From positions 186,001 through 250,000 of the forward strand of contig NZ_MLYO01000036.1 in the NCBI RefSeq assembly GCF_001866665.1: a stretch of 64,000 nucleotides of DNA. The letters are read 5' to 3'. Of the stretch, positions 21,333 to 29,751 are shown in pieces. The stretch comes from Streptomyces monashensis (GTDB taxonomy: Bacteria; Actinomycetota; Actinomycetes; Streptomycetales; Streptomycetaceae). Made by a program: the position numbers and the translations under genes. Below the pieces are notes generated by a model that saw nothing but the letters and a program-made list of their open reading frames with translations, searched no databases and was not told where the DNA came from. Position 1 is the stretch's first letter; each line of letters starts with the position of its first letter.

Positions 21333-23435
21333 TCAGCCGCAGTTGTGCGCCGCCGAGGTGCTGGACGCGACGACCACGTCCACCCCGGGGGCGGTCAGGT
21401 GCACGGCGTTGACGGTGAGGCCGCCGTCCGCCGTCCTGACCTGCTCGTTCACCACGAGCTTGGCGCCCACGACCCCGAGGTCGACGGACTCGTTCGCGCT
21501 GCCGTCGATCTTGACCGGGACTCCGGCCACGGTGAGCGTGAGGTCCGTGGTGCCGGACACCGCGCCGCAGCTGCTGGTCGAGACCGCCTTGATCCCGGAC
21601 ACCTTGAGGACGGGCAGGCCCGGCAGGCCGACCGTGGCCTCCTCCAGGGACGCCGTGGAGGTGGCGCCGCCGGGTCCGGCCTTGGTGTCGACCCGGGCAC
21701 ACAGCGTCTTCGAGGTGAGCACGAGCGTGCTGATGCCGGCCGTGCAGGGCGGGGCCGTACTGCTCGCGCCCGCGGTGCGCACGGTGCCCGTGTCGGGCGT
21801 CGGCGGGACGGACACCACCGGCAGGCCGAGCAGCGAGACGTCGGCCGACAGGCCGTAGGCCCGCCCGGTGACGTACTGGAGCCGCACGGTGTCGGACGCC
21901 TCGGAGGGCAGGTAACCGTCGTCGCCGGCGAAGGACGCCTTGACCGGGACGGTCGCGTCGGCGTTCAGCGGGGCGTCGACCGAGGCGATGGTGCACGTCG
22001 CCGCGCCCTGGGCGTCCGTCGTGCCGTCGCAGGACTGGGTGCCGAGCGCGAAGCTCACCTTCTTGTCGGCGACGGGTGCGCCGGCGTCGGTGGTGAGGGT
22101 CGCGGACAGGGTGGCCGGGGATCCGTCGGAGACGGTCTTCGGGCCGGTGTAGGCGAGCTTGGTCGTCTTCTTCTGCGGGGGCGGCGGAGGCGTGCCGCCG
22201 GTTCCCACGTCGATGAAGTCCCGGTCGATGCCGATCGTGACACCGCCGTGGCTCTCGGACAGATCACCCGCGTACTGGTGGACGCGCTGGTGGTCGGCCC
22301 AGAGGCCCGCCGGGATCGCCGGGTCGTCGGTCGTCGCCCGGTCGTTCCAGCGGGCGGTGTCGATCACGTCGGGCAGGGTGATCTTCCCGGCCGCCGCGAC
22401 GAGGTCGGGGGTCAGGGACGCCCCGCCGCCGTAGGCGCCGGAGCGGTAGCCCAGGTCGTGCAGCCGCTTGGTCCAGGCGTCGAGGTAGGCGAGCACCCGG
22501 GAGGTGTTGTCGCCGCCGGGCGGGTAGTTCTCCATGTTCTCGTAGATCACCGAGCCCGCGCCGAGCCCCAGCGCCTTCGCCTGCGCGACCGCGTCGTCGG
22601 CGGCCGCGCTGCCCTGCGGGACCGGGTCGGTGATGACCGTGCAGCGCCCGCCGCAGCTGCCCGAGTCGGCGGTGGCCTGCTTGCCGACGTAGATCGGGAG
22701 GAAGCGCCAGCCGTTCGTGTACTGGGTCTGCACCCACTGGGCGCTGAGGTTCGCCTGGGGGCAGCCGCGGTTCTCGCCGCCGATGTAGACGCCGACGGCG
22801 CCGTAGCCGGAGGAGCCCTTCCAGGCGTTCATCGCGGCCTGGCTCGGGGCGTCGCAGGCGTCGAAGCCGGTGCCCTGGTACGAGGTCGCGTCGGCCGGTA
22901 CGGCGAGCGCGGCCGGCGCGGCGGGCGGCGCCGCGGTCCGCGCCGAGGCCACCGGCAGCCCGGCACCGGCGAGCACCCGCCGGATCCCGGCACGGTCGGC
23001 GCCGTAGCCGGCCGTGACGGTGATGCCTGCGGCGGTCGCGCTGTACGTCCGGGAGGTGGGGTTCTCGGTGACGGCGGCCCTGGTGGCGTTCGAGGGCCGG
23101 ACGAGCAGCGCCTCGGTGCGGCCGGTCACGTCGGCGGGACAGTTCTGCCGGGCGCCCGGTGTGCCGAGGTACACGGCGTGCCGGTCGAAGCGGACGCAGG
23201 TGGCCGGATCCTTGTCGAGGTCGACGACCTTCCAGTCGGCGGGGACGGTGAACGTGTGCCCCCGGTAGTGGATCGCGGTGGTGCCGCCCTGCGTGGAGCC
23301 GGCGGGTGCGGTGGCGGCCTGTGCGGTCGCGAGCGGTGCGGCGCCGAGAGCCGCAGCGGCGACGAGGACGGTCAGCGCCCGGGCGGCGCGCCGTCTCGGC
23401 CGCGGACGCGGCCCTGAGGACAGTGATGTGGAAAT
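21333..23435 (-). CDS. secreted multi-domain protein with DUF1906 (Rv2525c-like glycosidase fold)
   Basis: About 700 residues if started at an ATT at 23435, which has GGAGGAG six bases upstream. Between the upstream in-frame TGA and the GTG at 23174 the frame has no ATG, GTG or TTG, yet this segment encodes a good signal peptide (RPRRRAARALTVLVAAAALG, ending ATAQA). Order: signal; small N-terminal domain (HYRGHTFTVPADWKVVDL); DUF1906 domain from SYQGTGFDACDAPS through WRFLPIYVGKQ and IDRDF; a proline/lysine linker; an Ig-like domain (KLAYTGPKTVSDGSPATLSA); and a C-terminal beta domain ending HNCG. It is a probable cell-wall or secreted glycan-binding or glycan-cleaving protein, function unproven. 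Confidence 0.75.
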   Translation of the reverse strand: MSTSLSSGPRPRPRRRAARALTVLVAAAALGAAPLATAQAATAPAGSTQGGTTAIHYRGHTFTVPADWKVVDLDKDPATCVRFDRHAVYLGTPGARQNCPADVTGRTEALLVRPSNATRAAVTENPTSRTYSATAAGITVTAGYGADRAGIRRVLAGAGLPVASARTAAPPAAPAALAVPADATSYQGTGFDACDAPSQAAMNAWKGSSGYGAVGVYIGGENRGCPQANLSAQWVQTQYTNGWRFLPIYVGKQATADSGSCGGRCTVITDPVPQGSAAADDAVAQAKALGLGAGSVIYENMENYPPGGDNTSRVLAYLDAWTKRLHDLGYRSGAYGGGASLTPDLVAAAGKITLPDVIDTARWNDRATTDDPAIPAGLWADHQRVHQYAGDLSESHGGVTIGIDRDFIDVGTGGTPPPPPQKKTTKLAYTGPKTVSDGSPATLSATLTTDAGAPVADKKVSFALGTQSCDGTTDAQGAATCTIASVDAPLNADATVPVKASFAGDDGYLPSEASDTVRLQYVTGRAYGLSADVSLLGLPVVSVPPTPDTGTVRTAGASSTAPPCTAGISTLVLTSKTLCARVDTKAGPGGATSTASLEEATVGLPGLPVLKVSGIKAVSTSSCGAVSGTTDLTLTVAGVPVKIDGSANESVDLGVVGAKLVVNEQVRTADGGLTVNAVHLTAPGVDVVVASSTSAAHNCG

Positions 23436-23498
23436 GACTTTCTCCTCCCCCGTGGGACGAAAGCGGTCCGGGGGAAGACTGGGAGCCAGATCGTGTAC

Positions 23499-23515
23499 GC
23501 GTCAATAAATGACGC
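23499..23515. promoter_or_regulatory. palindrome in the promoter of the DUF1906 gene
   Basis: GCGTCA-ATAAA-TGACGC is a perfect six-base inverted repeat. On the - strand it overlaps a possible promoter (TTGAGC, 18 bases, CACGAT) about 65-80 bases before the presumed ATT start. An operator is the likely role. Confidence 0.45.
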
Positions 23516-23702
23516 TCAATTGCCGGTTTTTTCGGCCTACTTCCACTTGCGGAGCGTCGGCGCGCCAGGCGTGGGGGCGCTGTGGGGACGGCGTGAAGCA
23601 GCCGGTCGCCGGACGCGGGCAGGGCCGGACCCAGCCTCCGGGAAGCGGGTGTCGGACGGATGAACCCGCCAGGGCTTGGCCGGATCGGGTAGGGTGCCGG
23701 AC

Positions 23703-23765
23703 ATGTTCGCGCACTCGACCCTGAACCAGAACTGGTGGTGGACCGCTCGTCCGGCGGCCCACTGA
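23703..23765 (+). CDS. trpL: trp operon leader peptide
   Basis: A 20-residue peptide MFAHSTLNQNWWWTARPAAH with three consecutive Trp codons. Ribosome stalling at these codons when charged tRNA-Trp is scarce is the sensor of a classic attenuator. An AGGGTG stretch lies six bases before the ATG. It is followed by an antiterminator/terminator pair and then the anthranilate synthase gene at 23864. Confidence 0.95.
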   Translation: MFAHSTLNQNWWWTARPAAH

Positions 23766-23811
23766 CTGCGCGTACCCAGACTTCGCGAAGGCCGCCCGAG
23801 GGGCGGCCTTC
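23753..23811 (+). terminator. tryptophan attenuator (antiterminator and terminator stems)
   Basis: The terminator is GAAGGCCGCCC (23787-23797) paired with GGGCGGCCTTC (23801-23811), a perfect 11-base-pair stem with a three-base loop. The leader segment GGCGGCC (23753-23759) has the same sequence as part of the 3' arm and can pair with GGCCGCC (23790-23796), giving the mutually exclusive antiterminator. A ribosome stalled on the Trp codons would leave this segment free. Confidence 0.9.
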
Positions 23812-23863
23812 GGCGTTTCCGGGGCCGGGCCGTTCCTCCCACCGCACGAGGAACCGAGGAGCC

Positions 23864-25747
23864 ATGGACCTGACCCGACTGCTGGACGACGACCGCCCGT
23901 TCGCCCTTCTGCGCCGCCGCGCACCGGGCCGCGACCACGACATGGTCGAGCTGCTGCGCGGCCCCGTCACGGCCCGCGACCGGCTGGCCGACCTCCCCGA
24001 CGAGGGCCTGGCGCTGGTCCCGTTCCGGCAGATCCGCGAGCGCGGCTTCGACGTCCGCGACGACGCCACGCCGCTGCTGGTGCTGATCCCCGAGGAGTCG
24101 TACGAGATCCCGCTGGAGCGGGCCCTGGAGCAGCTCCCCGGGCACGAAGTCCGGGTCGAGGACGGCGGGTTCGACATCGAGGACGAGGAGTACGCCGGGA
24201 TCGTCGGGCGGGTGCTGGCCGAGGAGATCGGCCGGGGCGAGGGCGCCAACTTCGTGATCCGGCGGACGTACGAGGGCGGGATCCCGGGCTTCGGGCGCGC
24301 GGACGCGCTGGCGCTGTTCCGCCGGCTGCTCGCGGGCGAGCGGGGCGCGTACTGGACGTTCGTGGTGCACACCGGGGACCGCACGCTGGTCGGGGCCAGC
24401 CCCGAGGTGCATGTGCGGATGTCCGGCGGCACGGTCGTGATGAACCCGATCAGCGGGACGTACCGCTATCCCGCCGAGGGCCCGACCCCGGAGCACCTCC
24501 TCTCCTTCCTCGCCGACGGCAAGGAGATCGAGGAGCTGTCGATGGTCGTCGACGAGGAGCTGAAGATGATGTGCACGGTCGGCGACATGGGCGGGGTCGT
24601 CGTCGGACCGCGGCTGAAGGAGATGGCCCATCTCGCGCACACCGAGTACGAGTTGCGCGGGAAGTCGTCGCTGGACGCGCGGGAGGTGCTGAAGGAGACG
24701 ATGTTCGCGGCGACCGTGACCGGCTCGCCGGTGCAGAACGCCTGCCGGGTCATCGAGCGGTACGAGCCGGGCGGCCGGGGCTACTACGCCGGTGCGCTGG
24801 CGCTGCTCGGCCGGGACTCCGGGGGCGCGCAGACCCTGGACTCCCCCATCCTGATCCGCACGGCCGACATCGACGCGGCCGGCCGGCTGCGGGTCGGGGT
24901 CGGCGCGACGCTGGTGCGCGGGTCGGATCCGGCGAGCGAGGTCGCGGAGACCCACGCGAAGGCGGCGGGCGTGCTGGCGGCGCTCGGGGTGCGGCCGGCC
25001 CGGCCGCGCGCGCAGCGGGAGTCACCCCGGCTCGCCGACGATCCGCGGGTGCGGGCCGCGCTGGACGAACGGCGGTCCTCGCTGGCCCCGTTCTGGCTGC
25101 GGATGCAGGAGCGGCTGCCCTCGCTCGGCCGGCACGCCCTGGTCGTGGACGCCGAGGACACCTTCACGGCGATGCTGGCGCACGTGCTGCGCTCGGGCGG
25201 CCTCGAGGTGAGCGTCCGGCGCTACGACGAGCCCGGGCTGCGGGCGGCGGTGCTCGCGCACGAGGGTCCCGTCGTGCTGGGCCCCGGCCCCGGCGACCCG
25301 GCCGACCCGGCCGACCCGAAGATGCGGTTCCTGCGGGAGCTGACGGCGACCGTGCTGCGGGAGCACCGGCACGGGGTGCTCGGCGTGTGCCTCGGGCACG
25401 AGCTGATCTCGGCCGAGCTGGGCCTGGACATCGTACGGAAGGGGGTGCCGTACCAGGGGGCGCAGACGGCCGTGGACCTGTTCGGGCGCGAGGAGACGGT
25501 CGGCTTCTACAACAGCTTCGTCGCCCGCTGCGACGACGAGGCGGCCCGGGAGCTGGCCGCGCACGGCATCGAGGTGAGCCGGGCCGCGAACGGCGAGGTG
25601 CACGCCGTTCGGGGCCCGGGCTTCGCGGGCGTGCAGTTCCACCCGGAGTCGGTGCTCAGCCTGAACGGGGTGGCGATCGTGCGGGAGTTGGCCGGCGGGC
25701 CCCGTCCTCGAACGCCGGACGGGCCGCCCTGTGCCGACCGGCGCTGA
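23864..25747 (+). CDS. trpEG: anthranilate synthase, fused TrpE-TrpG type
   Basis: 627 residues from ATG 23864 with a GAGGA ribosome site. The N-terminal about 400 residues are the chorismate-binding domain: NPISGTYRYPAEG, FLADGKEIEELSMVVDEELK, GSPVQNACRVIERYEPGGRG, YYAGALALLG and VGATLVRGSDPASEVAET. The C-terminal about 190 residues are a type 1 glutamine amidotransferase with the nucleophile in LGVCLGHELIS and the His-Glu pair in VQFHPESVLS. The architecture resembles PhzE-like fused synthases, which can make aminodeoxyisochorismate instead. The Trp attenuator in front argues for a role in tryptophan supply. A DPADPADP repeat lies in the amidotransferase part. Confidence 0.9.
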   Translation: MDLTRLLDDDRPFALLRRRAPGRDHDMVELLRGPVTARDRLADLPDEGLALVPFRQIRERGFDVRDDATPLLVLIPEESYEIPLERALEQLPGHEVRVEDGGFDIEDEEYAGIVGRVLAEEIGRGEGANFVIRRTYEGGIPGFGRADALALFRRLLAGERGAYWTFVVHTGDRTLVGASPEVHVRMSGGTVVMNPISGTYRYPAEGPTPEHLLSFLADGKEIEELSMVVDEELKMMCTVGDMGGVVVGPRLKEMAHLAHTEYELRGKSSLDAREVLKETMFAATVTGSPVQNACRVIERYEPGGRGYYAGALALLGRDSGGAQTLDSPILIRTADIDAAGRLRVGVGATLVRGSDPASEVAETHAKAAGVLAALGVRPARPRAQRESPRLADDPRVRAALDERRSSLAPFWLRMQERLPSLGRHALVVDAEDTFTAMLAHVLRSGGLEVSVRRYDEPGLRAAVLAHEGPVVLGPGPGDPADPADPKMRFLRELTATVLREHRHGVLGVCLGHELISAELGLDIVRKGVPYQGAQTAVDLFGREETVGFYNSFVARCDDEAARELAAHGIEVSRAANGEVHAVRGPGFAGVQFHPESVLSLNGVAIVRELAGGPRPRTPDGPPCADRR

Positions 25748-25760
25748 GGACGAGCCTCGT

Positions 25761-26789
25761 TCAGCCGAAGAAGACGCCCACCTCCGTGTACAGCTCCGGG
25801 TCCACCGTCTTCAGCCTGGCGGTGGCCTCGGCCAGCGGGACGCGGACGATGTCGGTGCCGCGCAGGGCGACCATCGTGCCGTAGTCGCCGTCGTGGACGC
25901 AGTCGACGGCGTGCAGGCCGAAGCGGGTGGCGAGCCAGCGGTCGAAGGCGCTGGGGGTGCCGCCGCGCTGGACGTGGCCGAGGACGGTGGTGCGGGCCTC
26001 CTTTCCGGTGCGCCGCTCGATCTCCTTGGCCAGCCACTCGCCGACCCCGGAGAGCCGCACGTGCCCGAAGGAGTCGAGCGAGCCGTCCTTGAGCACCATG
26101 TCACCGTCCCTGGGCATGGCGCCCTCGGCGACGACCACGATCGGCGCGTACGACGCCCGGAAGCGGGAGGTCACCCAGGCGCAGACCTGCTCGACGTCGA
26201 AGCGCTGCTCGGGGATGAGGATGACGTTGGCACCGCCGGCCAGGCCCGAGTGCAGGGCGATCCAGCCGGCGTGCCGGCCCATCACCTCCACCACCAGCAC
26301 CCGCATATGGGACTCGGCGGTGGTGTGCAGCCGGTCGATGGCCTCGGTGGCGATGTTGACGGCGGTGTCGAAGCCGAAGGTGTAGTCGGTGGCCGACAGG
26401 TCGTTGTCGATCGTCTTGGGCACCCCGACGCAGGGCACCCCGTACTCGCCGGACAGGCGGGCCGCGACGCCCAGGGTGTCCTCGCCACCGATCGCGATGA
26501 GGGCCTGCACGTCCAGTTTGGCCATGTTGTCCTTGATCCGGCGGATCCCGTTCTCCTCCTTCAGGGGATTGGTGCGCGAGGAGCCGAGGATGGTGCCGCC
26601 ACGGGGCAGGATGCCACGCACCGTGGGGATGTCGAGGCGGACGGTGTGGCCTTCGAGGGGGCCCCGCCAGCCGTCCCGGAAGCCGGTGAAGTCATAGCCG
26701 TACTCCTGCACGCCCTTGCGGACGATGCCCCGGATGACCGCGTTGAGCCCGGGGCAGTCACCGCCTCCGGTCAGTACTCCGACCCGCAT
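25761..26789 (-). CDS. pfkA: 6-phosphofructokinase
   Basis: 342 residues from ATG 26789 with GAAGGGA upstream. It phosphorylates fructose-6-phosphate in glycolysis. Motifs are GVLTGGGDCPGLNAVIRGIV, LGSSRTNPL, ALIAIGGEDTLGVAARL, GVPKTIDNDLSATDYTFGFD with the catalytic Asp, and EVMGRHAGWIAL. The GGEDT form of the nucleotide site is the one found in actinomycete group III enzymes, reported as ATP-dependent in Streptomyces, although related PPi-dependent enzymes have similar sites. It is convergent with the anthranilate synthase gene; a GCTGA/TCAGC hairpin spans both ends. The upstream spacer has repeated GTCAC/GTGAC half-sites (26825-26850). Confidence 0.94.
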   Translation of the reverse strand: MRVGVLTGGGDCPGLNAVIRGIVRKGVQEYGYDFTGFRDGWRGPLEGHTVRLDIPTVRGILPRGGTILGSSRTNPLKEENGIRRIKDNMAKLDVQALIAIGGEDTLGVAARLSGEYGVPCVGVPKTIDNDLSATDYTFGFDTAVNIATEAIDRLHTTAESHMRVLVVEVMGRHAGWIALHSGLAGGANVILIPEQRFDVEQVCAWVTSRFRASYAPIVVVAEGAMPRDGDMVLKDGSLDSFGHVRLSGVGEWLAKEIERRTGKEARTTVLGHVQRGGTPSAFDRWLATRFGLHAVDCVHDGDYGTMVALRGTDIVRVPLAEATARLKTVDPELYTEVGVFFG

Positions 26790-26894
26790 GGAAAAGTCCC
26801 TTCGCCACGGTTTCCTGACATTTGGTCACGCTAACGGTGACTCAGGTCACACCGGGAGGGGCGGGACGGGTGATTCCGGGGCGCGGCAGGGGGC

Positions 26895-27572
26895 TTACTC
26901 GTCGTCGAGGCCGCGCTCGATGGCGTAGCGCACCAACTCGACCCGGTTGTGCAGCTGAAGCTTGCCGAGGGTGTTCTGGACGTGGTTCTGCACCGTGCGG
27001 TGGGAGATGACGAGGCGTTCGGCGATCTGCTTGTAGCTCAGGCCCTTGGCGACGAGGCGCAGCACCTCGGTCTCCCGGTCCGTCAGCCGGGGCGCGCCGG
27101 GCTCGTCGGCGCCCTGGGCGGGGGCCGGTTCGGAGGCGAGGCGGCGGTACTCGCCGAGGACCAGTCCGGCGAGGCCCGGCGTGAACACCGGGTCGCCGAC
27201 GGCGGTACGGCGCACGGCGTCCAGCAGTTCCTCGGTGGAGGCCGACTTCAGCAGATAGCCGGTGGCCCCGGACTTCACGGCCTCCAGGACGTCGGCGTGC
27301 TCACCGCTCGCGGACAGCACGAGGACGCGCAACGCCGGGTTGTGGCCGACCAGTTCCTTGCACACCTGGACGCCGGGCTTGGCCGGCAGGTTGAGGTCCA
27401 GGACGAGGACGTCGGGCGTGGCGGCCCTGGCGCGGCGGACCGCCTGCTCGCCGTCGCCGGCGGTGGCCACGACCTCGAAGCCGGACTCGGCCAGGTCACG
27501 GGCGACCGCGTCGCGCCACATGGGGTGGTCGTCCACCACCATGACCTTGATCGGGTCCTGCCGCTCGCTCAT
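26895..27572 (-). CDS. macR: NarL/LuxR-family response regulator, MacR-like
   Basis: 225 residues from ATG 27572, which overlaps the kinase stop by four bases. The receiver domain has the acidic pair in MVVDDHPMWR, the phosphoacceptor Asp in VLVLDLNLPAKPG and the KSA segment GYLLKSAST. The LuxR-type helix-turn-helix is LTDRETEVLRLVAKGLSYKQ followed by IAERLVISHRTVQNHVQNTL. Its pairing with a MacS-type kinase, next to phosphofructokinase, matches the MacR/MacS system of Streptomyces coelicolor, which I recall as controlling morphogenesis and antibiotic production. A near-perfect match to the published MacR box lies at 6058-6073. Confidence 0.88.
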   Translation of the reverse strand: MSERQDPIKVMVVDDHPMWRDAVARDLAESGFEVVATAGDGEQAVRRARAATPDVLVLDLNLPAKPGVQVCKELVGHNPALRVLVLSASGEHADVLEAVKSGATGYLLKSASTEELLDAVRRTAVGDPVFTPGLAGLVLGEYRRLASEPAPAQGADEPGAPRLTDRETEVLRLVAKGLSYKQIAERLVISHRTVQNHVQNTLGKLQLHNRVELVRYAIERGLDDE

Positions 27573-28792
27573 CGACGCCCTGCCTTCGCGTTCTTCGGTA
27601 CTTTCAGTTCGACCTCCGTGCCCTGCCCGGGGACGGAGAGGAGTTCGGCGCTGCCTCCGAGGTCGCGCAGCCGGCCGCGGATCGACTGGGCGACCCCGAG
27701 CCGCCCCTCGCTCTCGGCCTGCGCGAGCCGGCCCTCGGGGATGCCGGGGCCGTCGTCCCGGACGGTCACGACGATCTCGTCGGGCTCGTCCTCGACCAGG
27801 ATCCAGGCCCGGGCGTCCTCGCCCACGTGCCGGCGCACGTTGTCCAGGGCGGCGCCGACCGCCGCGGCCAGCTCCCGGGCCGCCGGGGGCGGCAGCGGCA
27901 CCGGGGCGCCGGGCTCGGCGAGGCTGACCCGGCCGCACGCGTAGGGGGCGAGCAGGGCGCGCAGATCGACGTCACCGTCGGCTCCGCCGGCCCCCTCCTC
28001 GTCGGGTACCTCCACCACCCGTACGACGGCTCCGGCGGACGCGTCCTCGGACACCCGGGACACCGGTACCAGCCCGCCCGAGACCAGTGTGCGCAGCGCC
28101 ACCTCCTGCTCCCCGGCCAGCCGGCCCAGCTCGGCCGCCTCGCCGCCGAGGGCCGTGCCCCGGCGCTTGACCATCGCCAGCACCTGGAGCACGCCGTCGT
28201 GGATGTCCCGGGCGAGCCGCTCCCGCTCGCGGGTCGCGGCCTCGATCTCCAGGGCCCGCGCGAGGGTGCGCTCGGAGGCGCGGGCGACCTCGACGACGTA
28301 GCCGATGCCGAGGGAGGCGACCCAGAGGAGGATCAGGCTGTGCACGGTGTCCCGGGCCGGATGCCCGCGTTCGACCAGGTTGGCCAGCGCGACCGGCGTG
28401 GCGGCGACCGCGGCCCAGCGCCAGCCGCCCCTGATCGCGAAGGCCAGCACCGCACCGCCGGTCCATATCGACGGCAGTGTGGGGCCGCCCGCGATCCGCT
28501 GGTGGCTGTCGGCGAGCGAGGTGAGCAGGACGCCGGTGAGGGCGATGACCAGGTCGGCGGCCAGGAAGGGCTTGGTGCAGCTCGCCGCGTTGCGCACGCT
28601 CGGCAAGGTGGCGAGGGTCCAGACGAACAGGACCGCGAGGTAGCCGACGGCGACCCAGGGGCGCACGTAGAGGTCGTACCTGGTGACGCACAGGCCGATG
28701 GCGTAGAGCATGGTCAGGACGCGGTAGCCGGCGAGCGCGCGCCACAGCGGCAGCTCGACCGACATGCGCAGGACGCGCTCGCGCTTCGGCAT
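27569..28792 (-). CDS. macS: membrane sensor histidine kinase, MacS-like
   Basis: 407 residues from ATG 28792, with GGGGGGAG eight bases upstream. The N-terminal half (residues 15-165) has five or six hydrophobic helices and no large extracellular loop (YRVLTMLYAIGLCV, WVAVGYLAVLFVWTL, VHSLILLWVASLGIGYVV). This suggests sensing within or at the membrane. The HisKA_3 phosphoacceptor is in RERLARDIHDGVLQVLAMV. The C-terminal ATPase region has ALDNVRRHVG and VRDDGPGIPEGRL. The proximal stop/start overlap with the regulator gene shows a coupled pair. The stimulus is unknown. Confidence 0.88.
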   Translation of the reverse strand: MPKRERVLRMSVELPLWRALAGYRVLTMLYAIGLCVTRYDLYVRPWVAVGYLAVLFVWTLATLPSVRNAASCTKPFLAADLVIALTGVLLTSLADSHQRIAGGPTLPSIWTGGAVLAFAIRGGWRWAAVAATPVALANLVERGHPARDTVHSLILLWVASLGIGYVVEVARASERTLARALEIEAATRERERLARDIHDGVLQVLAMVKRRGTALGGEAAELGRLAGEQEVALRTLVSGGLVPVSRVSEDASAGAVVRVVEVPDEEGAGGADGDVDLRALLAPYACGRVSLAEPGAPVPLPPPAARELAAAVGAALDNVRRHVGEDARAWILVEDEPDEIVVTVRDDGPGIPEGRLAQAESEGRLGVAQSIRGRLRDLGGSAELLSVPGQGTEVELKVPKNAKAGRR

Positions 28793-28818
28793 CTCCCCGG
28801 CTCCCCCCGGCCCCCCGG

Positions 28819-29571
28819 TCAGGCCTCCTGGGCCTCTTCCTTCTTCCCGGCCTCCATGGCCTTCTCCGCCTCCTTGGCCGACTTCGCCGCGTCCGCGATC
28901 TGCCGCTTGGCCGCGGTCGCGTACATGTCGACGTACTCCTGGCCGGAGAGCTTCATGATCTCGTACATGACCTCGTCGGTCAGGGCACGCAGGACGAAGC
29001 GGTCGTGCTCCATGCCGGCGTAGCGGCCGAAGTCCAGCGGCTTGCCGATCCGGATGCCGGGGCGCATGAGCTTCGGCATCACCTTGCCGGGCGGCTGGAT
29101 CTTCTCCGTGTCGATCATCGCCACGGGGATCACCGGCGCGCCGGTGGCGAGCGCCACGCGCGCGAGGCCGCCGGGCTTGCCCCGGTAGAGCCGGCCGTCG
29201 GGCGAGCGGGTGCCCTCGGGGTAGATGCCGAACAGCTCGCCGCGCTCCAGCACCTCGATGCCGCTCTTGATCGCGGCCTCGCCGGCGCCGCGCGCCCCGG
29301 AGCGGTCCACCGGAAGCTGCCCGACGCCCTTGAAGAAGGCCGCGGTCAGCCGGCCCTTGACGCCCGGAGTGGTGAAGTACTCGGCCTTGGCGATGAAGGT
29401 GACCTTGCGGTCCAGCACCGCGGGCAGGAAGAACGAGTCCGAGAAGGACAGGTGATTGCTCGCCAGAATCGCCGGGCCCTCGGCCGGGATGTTCTCCAGT
29501 CCCTCCACCCAGGGCCTGAAGGCGACCTTCAGCGGCCCGCCGATGGCGACCTTCATCGTGCCGTACAACAC
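28819..29571 (-). CDS. 1-acyl-glycerol-3-phosphate acyltransferase (PlsC family)
   Basis: 250 residues from GTG 29571, with GGGAGG eight bases upstream; the longer frame to 29622 lacks a ribosome site. It transfers an acyl chain to lysophosphatidic acid or a related acceptor at the membrane. The catalytic HX4D motif is in ASNHLSFSDSFF (residues 39-50), the acceptor-binding motif in GIYPEGTRSPDGRLYRGKPG, and VIPVAMIDTEKIQPPGK follows. A Lys/Ala/Glu-rich helix closes the protein. The syntenic mycobacterial gene is Rv2182c. It is divergent from the esterase gene at 29752. Confidence 0.88.
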   Translation of the reverse strand: MLYGTMKVAIGGPLKVAFRPWVEGLENIPAEGPAILASNHLSFSDSFFLPAVLDRKVTFIAKAEYFTTPGVKGRLTAAFFKGVGQLPVDRSGARGAGEAAIKSGIEVLERGELFGIYPEGTRSPDGRLYRGKPGGLARVALATGAPVIPVAMIDTEKIQPPGKVMPKLMRPGIRIGKPLDFGRYAGMEHDRFVLRALTDEVMYEIMKLSGQEYVDMYATAAKRQIADAAKSAKEAEKAMEAGKKEEAQEA

Positions 29572-29751
29572 CCGTGTGCCTCCCGTTTCCGTCGAACAGA
29601 CCTTAACCCGGAGGACCGTCAATGGGCCCGACGACCCTGGTCGGTGTCAGTGCGGTCGCGTACGGTGAAGCACATCCACGTATTTCTTCCTTCTTGCCCC
29701 CGTCGGCCGTCGGGCCGCCGGAGCACCGTCCCAAGGACAGGAGAGTCGAAG

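Noticed and set aside
26790..26894. MacR autoregulatory box next to macR
   Set aside because: The spacer after macR and before pfkA has GTCAC/GTGAC repeats but no TGAGTAC half-sites, and none is visible upstream of macS.
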